Part shown: positions 1-7,595 of the stretch, piece after piece
Layout of the letters: each line of letters starts with the position of its first letter
Numbering within the stretch: the first letter of the stretch is position 1
Assembly (NCBI GenBank): GCA_031292525.1
Contig: JARLGY010000023.1
Span: 186,001-250,000, forward strand
Reading direction: 5' to 3'
Length of the DNA: 64,000 nt
Source: Flavipsychrobacter sp.
Lineage (GTDB): Bacteria; Bacteroidota; Bacteroidia; Chitinophagales; Chitinophagaceae
The notes under the pieces: generated by a model
Seen by the model: only the letters and a program-made list of their open reading frames with translations
Told to the model about the DNA's origin: nothing
Databases searched by the model: none
Made by a program: the position numbers and the translations under genes

Positions 1-56
1 ATTAGAACGGTATTTGACACTACAGATTTATGTTATCTATTATTAATCTGGCGCGG

Positions 57-89
57 TTGCTAAACAATGTGCACCTATCCGTAAATTTG
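57..89 (+). promoter_or_regulatory. Bacteroidetes-type promoter of mutS2
   Basis: TTG at 57-59 is followed after 22 bases by TAAATTTG at 82-89. This matches the Bacteroidetes primary sigma factor consensus (TTG, about 19-22 bases, TAnnTTTG). It lies about 35 bases upstream of the mutS2 start, so the leader would be short. Assigned from sequence match only. Confidence 0.6.
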
Positions 90-123
90 CAGCGGAGTTT
101 AGATATTACCAGGGGATTATATA

Positions 124-2241
124 ATGATGCAATTGTATCCGGCACACGCCGCAGAAGCCTTAGAGTTCAATAAAGTAAGCCAGTTACTTACCTATAAATG
201 CCGCACAGATGCTGCACGGGAGCGTGTAGAAGATATTCGTTTCCATACACGTATAGACTACGTGGAACGGGAATTAATGCAGACCAGCGAATTTAAAATG
301 ATATTGCAGGGCGGCGACTACTTCCCTAACGATTTTACGCAAAACCTGCATAAAGAACTAAAGCTACTCACCATACCGGGAGGAGTATTGATGAGTGAGC
401 AATTACTTTCTTTGCAGCGCCTGTCAACCAACATACGGGATATACTCAATTGGTTTAAGAAACATAACGACCTATTCACTCATTTGCGATCGCTCACAGA
501 AAAGATCACGTATGAGAAACAGATCGTTGAGATCATAAATGATGTAATTGATGAAGGTGGCCAGGTAAAAGACAATGCATCTAAAGAACTGATGCAGATA
601 AGAAGCGAACTCAGCAGTCGGCGGCAGGAATTACGCCGTACGTTTGAGGGTGTGTTACGCAAACTGAACAAACAAGCATACCTGGCCGATACTGCCGAGG
701 GTTTCCTCAATGGCAGGCGTGTAGTAGCTGTACTGGCTGAATATAAACGCATTGTAAAAGGCATATTGCATGGAGAAAGTGACTCACAGAAAACAGTATT
801 TATAGAACCAGAAGAAACCATAGAGCTCAATAACGATATAGCTTCGCTGGAACGGAAAGAAATGCGTGAGGTGCATAGAATACTTATGCAAACTACTGCT
901 AACCTGGCCAAACACCACCCTTTACTTGATGCCTACTACCACCTCGTAGGCCTTTTCGATTTCATTCGCGCCAAGGCCCTATTGGCCATAGACATGAATG
1001 GCAGTATGCCAAAACTGAGCGTCAACGCCACCGTAAATCTCATAAAAGCTTATCATCCATTATTGCTGTTGCACAACAGAAATAGTGAAAAACCAACCAT
1101 ACCACTTAATATAAAGCTCGATCGGCAGCAACGCATACTCATCATTAGCGGGCCAAATGCCGGTGGTAAAACAGTATCTATGAAAACTGTTGGGTTGCTG
1201 CAAATGATGCTGCAATCCGGGTTATTGATACCTGCTAGTCCCGACAGCGAACTGGGTATTTTCAAGCAGATCATGATACAGATCGGCGATACACAATCGA
1301 TAGAACACGAATTGAGTACCTATAGCGCCCACCTGCGAGATATGAAGTACTTCATGGAAAATGCCAACGGCAAAACCATGTTCTTTATAGATGAGCTGGG
1401 TAGCGGCAGCGACCCAAACCTGGGTGGTGCATTCGCCGAGGCTATAGTTGAAGAACTGGCCAAGAAACAAGCTATAGGCATAGTTACCACCCACTACCTC
1501 AACTTAAAGGTGATGGCAGGCAAAGTCAATGGCATTATGAATGGTGCCATGGCTTTTGATGAAACCAAGTTGGAACCGTTATATAAACTAACTACCGGCA
1601 AACCCGGCAGTTCATATACGTTTGCTATTGCACAGCGTAGCGGTTTGTCTCCTTTTATCATAGAACGGGCACGACAACTCACCCAGCGAGAACACTTCCG
1701 CCTCGATAAAATGCTCTTACAAACAGAGCAGCAATCTGTACAATTATCAGAAAAAGAGAACGAACTGAATAAGCTGCTGAAAGAGAATATCCGGCTCAAA
1801 AAGAACTATGAGGAACTTACAGACAGGGAAACAGTAAAACAGCAACAGGAAACGCTAAAACTTCAAAATAAAATAAAAAAAGAAGAGCTCGATTACCTGC
1901 GCGATATGGAGCGCAAGTTCAAGCAGATCATACAGGACTGGAAAAAATCGACCAACAAACAGGAAGTGATCGACAGTGCAGAAAACATACTCTTCAAAAA
2001 GAAGCAGATAACAGGCAATGCTGCCGCAGCTAAGAAGGCTGATAAGAACTACGAGATAGTTACGGGCACTCCCAGGATTGGTGACATGGTACGCAATAAA
2101 AACAACCACCAGGTAGGCAAGCTGGTAGAGTTAAGAGATAAACGCGCTATAGTACAAATAGGCAACCTGCCTTTTAATGTGCTCCTCGATGAATGGATTG
2201 CTGTACGCAAACGTGAGAAGAAAGAAAAAGGGCAGGAGTAA
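124..2241 (+). CDS. mutS2: MutS2-family ATPase lacking the Smr domain
   Basis: MutS2-type DNA-binding ATPase of 705 residues. The family acts on branched DNA (anti-recombination) or on collided ribosomes rather than in classical mismatch repair. The order is an N-terminal core/lever region (about 1-320), then an ABC-type ATPase with Walker A GPNAGGKT at 343-350 and Walker B FFIDE at 420-424, followed by a Glu/Lys-rich coiled coil (about 520-640). A short KOW-like beta segment (about 655-695) ends the protein. Firmicute MutS2 is near 785 residues and ends in a Smr nuclease domain. Here the protein stops after the KOW-like part, so no Smr domain is present. The start is the first of two consecutive ATG codons, downstream of a good promoter. 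The next gene is convergent. Confidence 0.92.
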   Translation: MMQLYPAHAAEALEFNKVSQLLTYKCRTDAARERVEDIRFHTRIDYVERELMQTSEFKMILQGGDYFPNDFTQNLHKELKLLTIPGGVLMSEQLLSLQRLSTNIRDILNWFKKHNDLFTHLRSLTEKITYEKQIVEIINDVIDEGGQVKDNASKELMQIRSELSSRRQELRRTFEGVLRKLNKQAYLADTAEGFLNGRRVVAVLAEYKRIVKGILHGESDSQKTVFIEPEETIELNNDIASLERKEMREVHRILMQTTANLAKHHPLLDAYYHLVGLFDFIRAKALLAIDMNGSMPKLSVNATVNLIKAYHPLLLLHNRNSEKPTIPLNIKLDRQQRILIISGPNAGGKTVSMKTVGLLQMMLQSGLLIPASPDSELGIFKQIMIQIGDTQSIEHELSTYSAHLRDMKYFMENANGKTMFFIDELGSGSDPNLGGAFAEAIVEELAKKQAIGIVTTHYLNLKVMAGKVNGIMNGAMAFDETKLEPLYKLTTGKPGSSYTFAIAQRSGLSPFIIERARQLTQREHFRLDKMLLQTEQQSVQLSEKENELNKLLKENIRLKKNYEELTDRETVKQQQETLKLQNKIKKEELDYLRDMERKFKQIIQDWKKSTNKQEVIDSAENILFKKKQITGNAAAAKKADKNYEIVTGTPRIGDMVRNKNNHQVGKLVELRDKRAIVQIGNLPFNVLLDEWIAVRKREKKEKGQE

Positions 2242-2263
2242 AGCTCCGCTTAAGTATTCTATA

Positions 2264-3169
2264 TTAGGCCATCCCAAAAATAAAAAGCAACACAAGTAAC
2301 ATAGATATGGCCATAAATGCAACATACAAAGTAGCAATGATGCCTGAATAAAGTACTGCTTTGAGCGTACCTACATGGTACGCATTTTTGAGTGCACCAA
2401 CCAGGTAAATAACAGAACCAAAGAATAATATTACACTTAGGGCATTATCTATAGACGAAAATATATTAATAACCGACAGGAGCCACAATGAAAACCAAAA
2501 AGCATGACAATGCAGAGAAAAGATAACATGATTCACATATAAAGCATCAGCCCGCCTGAAAAAAATTAGTTTTAATATTAATGCCATTAAAGGTATCAGG
2601 AAGAAAAATACCTTAGGTGTAAGATGAATGAATTGTTCATTGAAATACTCATCCAGGTTGGGGTGCTTTTCTTTTATCTTATGTAAATCCAAACTACCAA
2701 TCCATCTTTTTTTGATCGCTCGCGCGACCGCATCATAATCGTCAATAGAATCAACCTTACTATTTTTAGACATTCCAGGTCCCGCATTATACTCAATTCT
2801 GATTTTTTTCTTGTAGGTAGAATCGTTTATAGAAATAGGTCCTTTATCAGAACCATTATTAGACATAATGGCACTAATAAAGAAAAAAACAAAACTCACA
2901 AAAATATACAATGATATCGGCGGTATGTACCGCATGCGTTTTTCTTCCCAGTATGCTTTTGTCAATAATCCCGGACTAAACCATAATGCCCTCAGTGTCT
3001 TCCAGAACTTGGAATCGTAATGCAAGTAATGACCGACGAAATGGCCAACTAATGCGCCAAATGTGTCTTTATGCAAGTGGGTTTCTTGCCCGCATTGCGC
3101 ACAATAATTTTCAACAGCAGGGTATCCACAGTTAGGGCATATCTTGGGTTCAGAAGAGTTGTGCGACAT
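2264..3169 (-). CDS. DUF3667 zinc-ribbon membrane protein
   Basis: Integral membrane protein of 301 residues, function unknown. An N-terminal zinc ribbon has two CxxC knuckles (C11/C14 and C23/C26). It is followed by the conserved block about F-x-K-T-L-R-A-L-W-x-S-P-G near residues 55-70, typical of DUF3667. Five or so hydrophobic segments follow (about 85-105, 188-205, 215-240, 245-262, 275-298), with a charged soluble loop between the first and second. It is convergent with mutS2 across a 22-bp gap with no clear terminator. The family is widespread in Bacteroidetes; no enzymatic motif is visible. Confidence 0.8.
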   Translation of the reverse strand: MSHNSSEPKICPNCGYPAVENYCAQCGQETHLHKDTFGALVGHFVGHYLHYDSKFWKTLRALWFSPGLLTKAYWEEKRMRYIPPISLYIFVSFVFFFISAIMSNNGSDKGPISINDSTYKKKIRIEYNAGPGMSKNSKVDSIDDYDAVARAIKKRWIGSLDLHKIKEKHPNLDEYFNEQFIHLTPKVFFFLIPLMALILKLIFFRRADALYVNHVIFSLHCHAFWFSLWLLSVINIFSSIDNALSVILFFGSVIYLVGALKNAYHVGTLKAVLYSGIIATLYVAFMAISMLLVLLFIFGMA

Positions 3170-3298
3170 AGATACTTGTATATGCCTCCAAAATAGTCAT
3201 TCAACGCTAAATAACCTATATCACCTGTATTATGATCCAGCTAGATTTTAATGTAAGTCTGCATTAGTGTTAGCCCTGCTGATAAACCAGAAAGCAAA

Positions 3299-5791
3299 CT
3301 ACTCTTCTATCTTCATTCCTTTTATGCTCACCACCACCGTCTTTGCAGTAGCCCTATTATATAGGCTAATGAAGAAGCCCAACACCATAATAATAACACC
3401 CAGCCACAATACATTAATATACGGGAATTGTAAAGCCTTCAGCACTATGTAGTCATCCTTGGGGTTGGTTTGCCGTACCTGTATCTCTGCAGTTTGCTGC
3501 GCCGGTATTACCTTGGCAAAGCGCACGTATATCCCCAGTTTTTTTGCAGTATCATCAATTGTGCTTTCGTACTGGTTGCGTATCAGGTATATAGGATTCA
3601 TATCTTGCACCGGCCCGTCATAGTTATATAATCCTAATTGCGCAGCCACAGCTATATCACCTTGCTGTGCGGTGTAGCGTGGGTCTTTTATATCAGCATT
3701 AAATCCTTTAAATACTATGTATTCATTGTCTATAAAAATACTATCGCCCTTGTGCACCATGTAGCTCTTGTAGGTACTGGTATCTGTCCTTTTAGAGGGG
3801 TCTATCACAGAGGTCACATAGGTAAATATATCCTTGGTCAGATAGTGTTTCGATGCTGGGTTGGCCACAAGCCCTTGCTGTCCTTTAGGATTAATAAATG
3901 CATCCGGATATAGCGTAAATGACTCTTTTACTTCGTGAGTTACAGAATCCCTGCGTTCATAATCGACCCTATAAAATGTACGTGGGTCACTGGGCGATGT
4001 TGAATCTCCTCTGTAAGTAGCAAAATAATCGCCCATAGCTACAGCGCGGTTGCGAAACAGCAATACGTTTTCCCTGCTCTCACGGGCATTTTCAGATGCC
4101 GACTTACCAAAGTCCATCACCATACCCAGAGTGTTGAACGATATGGTTTGTTTATTATAAGACGACAGCAATATCCCCAGCAGCACTGTGCCAAATCCCC
4201 AGTGCGCTATAGATGGGCCTAGTTGTTTCAGCTTGCCTTTCATCACTACAAATGCATAATATATATTGGCTATTATAGCATAGCATGCAGCAAACAGCAA
4301 TATATCATACTGCCATGCATCTATCTTTTGGCCAAAACCTATAATTAGCCCCATTACCACTGCAATACCTACCGTGATCCCCAGGTGCTTCAGCACCGTT
4401 TTCATATTGGTATGCTTAAACTTCAGGTACAGTATGGAGGCCGATAGCACCCCAATTATTATAGCTACCCATACCTGTATATTGTTGTATTGCAATACAG
4501 GATTTACTGGTGGCGCAATGTCCTTATTGGTCAGCCATTTATACAGTGGGGCCCATACCGGCAGGGATGTTGCAAATATGATCTCCATACCAGACAGCAG
4601 CAATACAAAAGACCCTATGAACATCCAGAATTCCCGAGATGATATTTCTTCTTCACTCTTTATTTTAGGCAACGATTTCCACCTGTACACCAACAATACT
4701 ACCGACAATAAAAGTAAAATACCCAAAACAACAAGCAGGTGCCAATATAGTGATGACCCTTCTCCAGTAAACGCATGTACCGAGGTATTGCCCAATACGC
4801 CCGTACGGGTAAGGAATGTTGAATACCATACCAAACAATAAGCAAGCAGGTACAGTATGAATGTGATGGTTAGCGTACGCTTGGTAGCCTTATATACTAA
4901 CAATGTGTGTAGTCCCGCCACCAGTACCAGCCAGGGCACCAGCGACGCATTCTCTACTGGGTCCCACGCCCAGTACCCGCCAAAGGTCAGCGACTCATAG
5001 GCCCATGCACCGCCCATCATAATACCTGTGCCTAATACTCCACCGGCAAACAAAGACCAGTTGAGCGCAGGCTTTACAAACAATTGGTAATCGCCTTTCC
5101 ACAAAGCGGCTATACAATAAGCAAACGGTATTAGTGTGCTTGCAAATCCCAGGAATAATATTGGTGGATGTATTACCATCCAGTAGTTCTGCAGTAGAAC
5201 ATTAAGGCCGTTCCCGTCCTTTATAAAGCTCATATAGTTAGCCATCTGGAACACCGGTGCGCCCTGCATCTGCATACGCAACAGCATAAATGGATTGCTA
5301 CCTATACGTGAATCTGCACTCAGATAAAAACCAAGGAGCATTGTTGCCAGGCATGTTTGCACCAGCGCTATTATAGCCATAGTCCGGGTTTCCAGCACCT
5401 TAGCAGTACGCATTACTATCAGACCAAGCACACAATGCCATATGGTCCACAGCATAAAGCTACCTTCCTGCCCTTCCCAAAAACAACTTAGCAAATATTT
5501 GGTAGGCAAGGTTAATGATGAATGTTCCCATGCATAATGGTACTCAAACAAATGCCCCGCTATAATATAATACAGTGTAGAAAAAATGCCGAACACAGCC
5601 AGCACATGCACTATAAAGCTCCCGCGGCCAAGCCACTGCCATTGTGCACTCAGCACAACATTGTTCTTTTCAGCCCTTACGGATATAAAATAACTAATGG
5701 CGCTGAACAATGCACCTACAAACGAAATGATTGCAAAAAAATGACCCAGTTGCCCGGGCCACAAATGCTCTCCAATGAACTGTGTATTCAT
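3299..5791 (-). CDS. ccmF: Cytochrome c heme lyase CcmF/CcsA family
   Basis: Polytopic heme-handling protein of 830 residues for System I cytochrome c maturation. It is expected to take heme from holo-CcmE and attach it to apocytochrome c on the periplasmic side. Many transmembrane helices are present. The tryptophan-rich WWD-type signature WAWDPVENASLVPW lies at about residues 269-285. A large periplasmic beta-rich domain (about 560-790) follows, and a final helix lies near 795-815. Length and layout suit bacteroidetal CcmF, which is longer than the proteobacterial protein. It lies 45 bases downstream of ccmE in the same direction, so the two probably form one transcript. ccmABC and ccmH are not in the window. 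Confidence 0.9.
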   Translation of the reverse strand: MNTQFIGEHLWPGQLGHFFAIISFVGALFSAISYFISVRAEKNNVVLSAQWQWLGRGSFIVHVLAVFGIFSTLYYIIAGHLFEYHYAWEHSSLTLPTKYLLSCFWEGQEGSFMLWTIWHCVLGLIVMRTAKVLETRTMAIIALVQTCLATMLLGFYLSADSRIGSNPFMLLRMQMQGAPVFQMANYMSFIKDGNGLNVLLQNYWMVIHPPILFLGFASTLIPFAYCIAALWKGDYQLFVKPALNWSLFAGGVLGTGIMMGGAWAYESLTFGGYWAWDPVENASLVPWLVLVAGLHTLLVYKATKRTLTITFILYLLAYCLVWYSTFLTRTGVLGNTSVHAFTGEGSSLYWHLLVVLGILLLLSVVLLVYRWKSLPKIKSEEEISSREFWMFIGSFVLLLSGMEIIFATSLPVWAPLYKWLTNKDIAPPVNPVLQYNNIQVWVAIIIGVLSASILYLKFKHTNMKTVLKHLGITVGIAVVMGLIIGFGQKIDAWQYDILLFAACYAIIANIYYAFVVMKGKLKQLGPSIAHWGFGTVLLGILLSSYNKQTISFNTLGMVMDFGKSASENARESRENVLLFRNRAVAMGDYFATYRGDSTSPSDPRTFYRVDYERRDSVTHEVKESFTLYPDAFINPKGQQGLVANPASKHYLTKDIFTYVTSVIDPSKRTDTSTYKSYMVHKGDSIFIDNEYIVFKGFNADIKDPRYTAQQGDIAVAAQLGLYNYDGPVQDMNPIYLIRNQYESTIDDTAKKLGIYVRFAKVIPAQQTAEIQVRQTNPKDDYIVLKALQFPYINVLWLGVIIMVLGFFISLYNRATAKTVVVSIKGMKIEE

Positions 5792-5836
5792 TTATAAAAA
5801 TTCAAAACTGTGTTTAATACTGTGTGCATACGTTAC

Positions 5837-6232
5837 TTAACTGGCATTACCTTCAACCACCATATCTTTTTTATACTTGCTTGGGCATTTCATTTGTATG
5901 CCCGAGCAATGAAAAGTTCCATCCTGTATATAACCTTTCATCACCAGCTGTTCGCTTTTTTCTATGTCAGTTGGTTTGGCGCCATTAAATACCACCTTAT
6001 TTTCATTCCCGGCTTTGTCCTTTGCATAAAAGTAAAAATGATTAGGATCCACTTGCGGGTCATATACTGTCCCTTTGCTTTTATCCATCACCGCAATTAC
6101 GTGATATGCTTTACCGGGTTGTTTACCTGCCGATGCAAAAGTTTCATAAGTGCTGAAATTCCCGAACATCGAAACAATGACACATACCGCAGCAGCAACA
6201 AGAAGTAACAGAACAATGTGCGTTCTCTTCAT
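5837..6232 (-). CDS. ccmE: Heme chaperone CcmE, CxxxY variant
   Basis: Periplasmic membrane-anchored heme chaperone of 131 residues. It has an N-terminal anchor helix (about 5-24) and a small OB-fold domain. In proteobacteria heme is bound covalently by His in an HxxxY motif. Here the matching site reads C-P-S-K-Y, giving C116 and Y120. This is the CxxxY class described for Desulfovibrio-type and archaeal CcmE. It lies directly upstream of ccmF, supporting a joint role. A TAACTTTG box on the minus strand at 6284-6277 may be the -7 element of this unit. Confidence 0.88.
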   Translation of the reverse strand: MKRTHIVLLLLVAAAVCVIVSMFGNFSTYETFASAGKQPGKAYHVIAVMDKSKGTVYDPQVDPNHFYFYAKDKAGNENKVVFNGAKPTDIEKSEQLVMKGYIQDGTFHCSGIQMKCPSKYKKDMVVEGNAS

Positions 6233-6276
6233 AATTAACTAGTTAACAATAACTACAAGAAATGGTTCCTATTTGG

Positions 6277-6284
6277 CAAAGTTA
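6277..6284 (-). promoter_or_regulatory. Candidate -7 box for ccmE-ccmF
   Basis: On the minus strand this reads TAACTTTG, a full match to TAnnTTTG, 45 bases before the ccmE start codon. No clear TTG lies at the expected distance upstream, so support is partial. Confidence 0.4.
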
Positions 6285-6296
6285 ATGATGAAATGG

Positions 6297-6680
6297 TTAA
6301 GAATCGCGGTAAAGATATAGAGGATTGTAAATCCCTCCGCCCTCATATTTTGTTTGTACATCCCCATAAATACTGAATCTATCAATATCATCTTTTATGG
6401 CACTCAACCTACTTTCTTCTTTTTTTATATACCGTTCCTTTCTCCAGGCAATCCAACTAATAGTACCAAGCAACACCATTAGTGCAGCAATTGATAGCGG
6501 GTTGGCAAAATTTACCATCCACCCCATAACGTTGGGTTTTGGTGGAAAAATTCGGGTATCTGTTTTGCTGAAATAAAATATGTTCACCCTCCAGTTCACG
6601 ACACTATCAGTAGGGCCTACAGCTCTTGCACCGTATGGCAGTATCGAAAGCCAGACAATTATGGCTATGACCTTATTCAT
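6297..6680 (-). CDS. DUF5808-like membrane protein
   Basis: Small protein of 127 residues. A signal peptide or first hydrophobic segment spans about 1-20. The motif N-W-R-V-N-I-F-Y-F-S-K-T-D-T-R-I-F-P follows, with the related G-W-x-V-N-F-A-N-P-x-S near residues 52-64. Together these resemble the DUF5808 signature (N-W-x-x-G-x-F-Y-x-x-x-x-D-x-R-x-F-V-P). A transmembrane helix (about 63-83) and a charged cytoplasmic tail follow. The tail contains the odd sequence GGGIYNPLYLY near the C terminus. It sits 64 bases upstream of ccmE in the same direction, but a candidate ccmE promoter lies between them. Function unknown; the domain call is from remembered motif resemblance. Confidence 0.6.
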   Translation of the reverse strand: MNKVIAIIVWLSILPYGARAVGPTDSVVNWRVNIFYFSKTDTRIFPPKPNVMGWMVNFANPLSIAALMVLLGTISWIAWRKERYIKKEESRLSAIKDDIDRFSIYGDVQTKYEGGGIYNPLYLYRDS

Positions 6681-6915
6681 AAAATAATTTGTCTATAAAT
6701 ATACAAACACCCTACTCTGTTCTGCAACTAACACAATAGTATTATATATAGCCTAACCAGAACAATATTGGCAAATAAATAATTTAAAAATCAGCCATAC
6801 TAAAAATAACAATAATTATTAATAAATAAAAAACAGCAACTTTAATTAATTATTCAATGACATCTAGCCATCTGTTTGAACTACTTTATTCTATTTCCCA
6901 TAATATTTTCATATT

Positions 6916-7470
6916 TTGTCGGGCAAATACCCAAATATCCTGGTAAAAATATTCTCCATACTAATGATAGCCACCATGAGCTTGTTGCTTTTGGGGCTGT
7001 ATCCTGCCCTTAAAGTGTTGCAATACCAGGCAGCAGAGCGGATGGAAGATAGCATTAAACAAAACCTTCCTATACAGCAATTAACTGCTTTTTCAGATAT
7101 AGACTCCAATCCTGCAATAGTATGGGAAAAAGCAGATGAAGAATTCCGCTTTAAAGGCGCAATGTACGATGTCGCACGCATAGAGATTCACAACGGCAAA
7201 AAAACGTACTACTGTCTCAGCGATGAGAAAGAAACTAAAGTTTGCGACCTTATAAATAAGGTGCTGACTACACAGCAAGGCAACACTTTGCTTAATCCCA
7301 ATGCACAAAAGCTACTGAAAATATTCATTCAAGTATTTACACCTTGCGAAAGATACCGGCAAACCATATCTGGTCCTGATTTCTATTACACCTTCTTTAC
7401 TGATCACAAATCAGGTTATTATGTAGGCTGTTGTCTCAACATAGTAACACCACCACCTAGGCTGTGCTAA
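6916..7470 (+). CDS. Unknown membrane-anchored protein upstream of TonB receptor
   Basis: Protein of up to 184 residues with no recognised family. One hydrophobic segment near the N terminus (about residues 8-30) should anchor it, leaving a soluble domain of about 150 residues. Cysteines are notable: C99 and C109 in the middle, C143, then a C-C pair and a C-terminal P-P-P-R-L-C ending. The reading frame opens with TTG at 6916; the first ATG in frame is at 6964, giving 168 residues, so the start is uncertain. It precedes a TonB-dependent receptor on the same strand by about 125 bases. That neighbour suggests, without proving, a role in uptake of a metal or metal complex. Confidence 0.6.
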   Translation: MSGKYPNILVKIFSILMIATMSLLLLGLYPALKVLQYQAAERMEDSIKQNLPIQQLTAFSDIDSNPAIVWEKADEEFRFKGAMYDVARIEIHNGKKTYYCLSDEKETKVCDLINKVLTTQQGNTLLNPNAQKLLKIFIQVFTPCERYRQTISGPDFYYTFFTDHKSGYYVGCCLNIVTPPPRLC

Positions 7471-7595
7471 TAAGTTCCATTCCATTTATTTATAGCAATT
7501 TATCTATTGAGCACATGCTTTAATGGCTTTGTGTATCATACGCTATAAGTAGTTACTATTATTCATTCCCATCCACTCCTAATTAAATTTCAGCA

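Noticed and set aside
480-911. Minus-strand open frame inside mutS2
   Set aside because: The plus-strand MutS2 frame is complete with family motifs; the shadow frame has Ser/Cys-rich composition and no family resemblance.
4374-4841. Plus-strand open frame opposite ccmF
   Set aside because: The ccmF frame has the WWD-type signature and transmembrane pattern; the opposite frame is a shadow.
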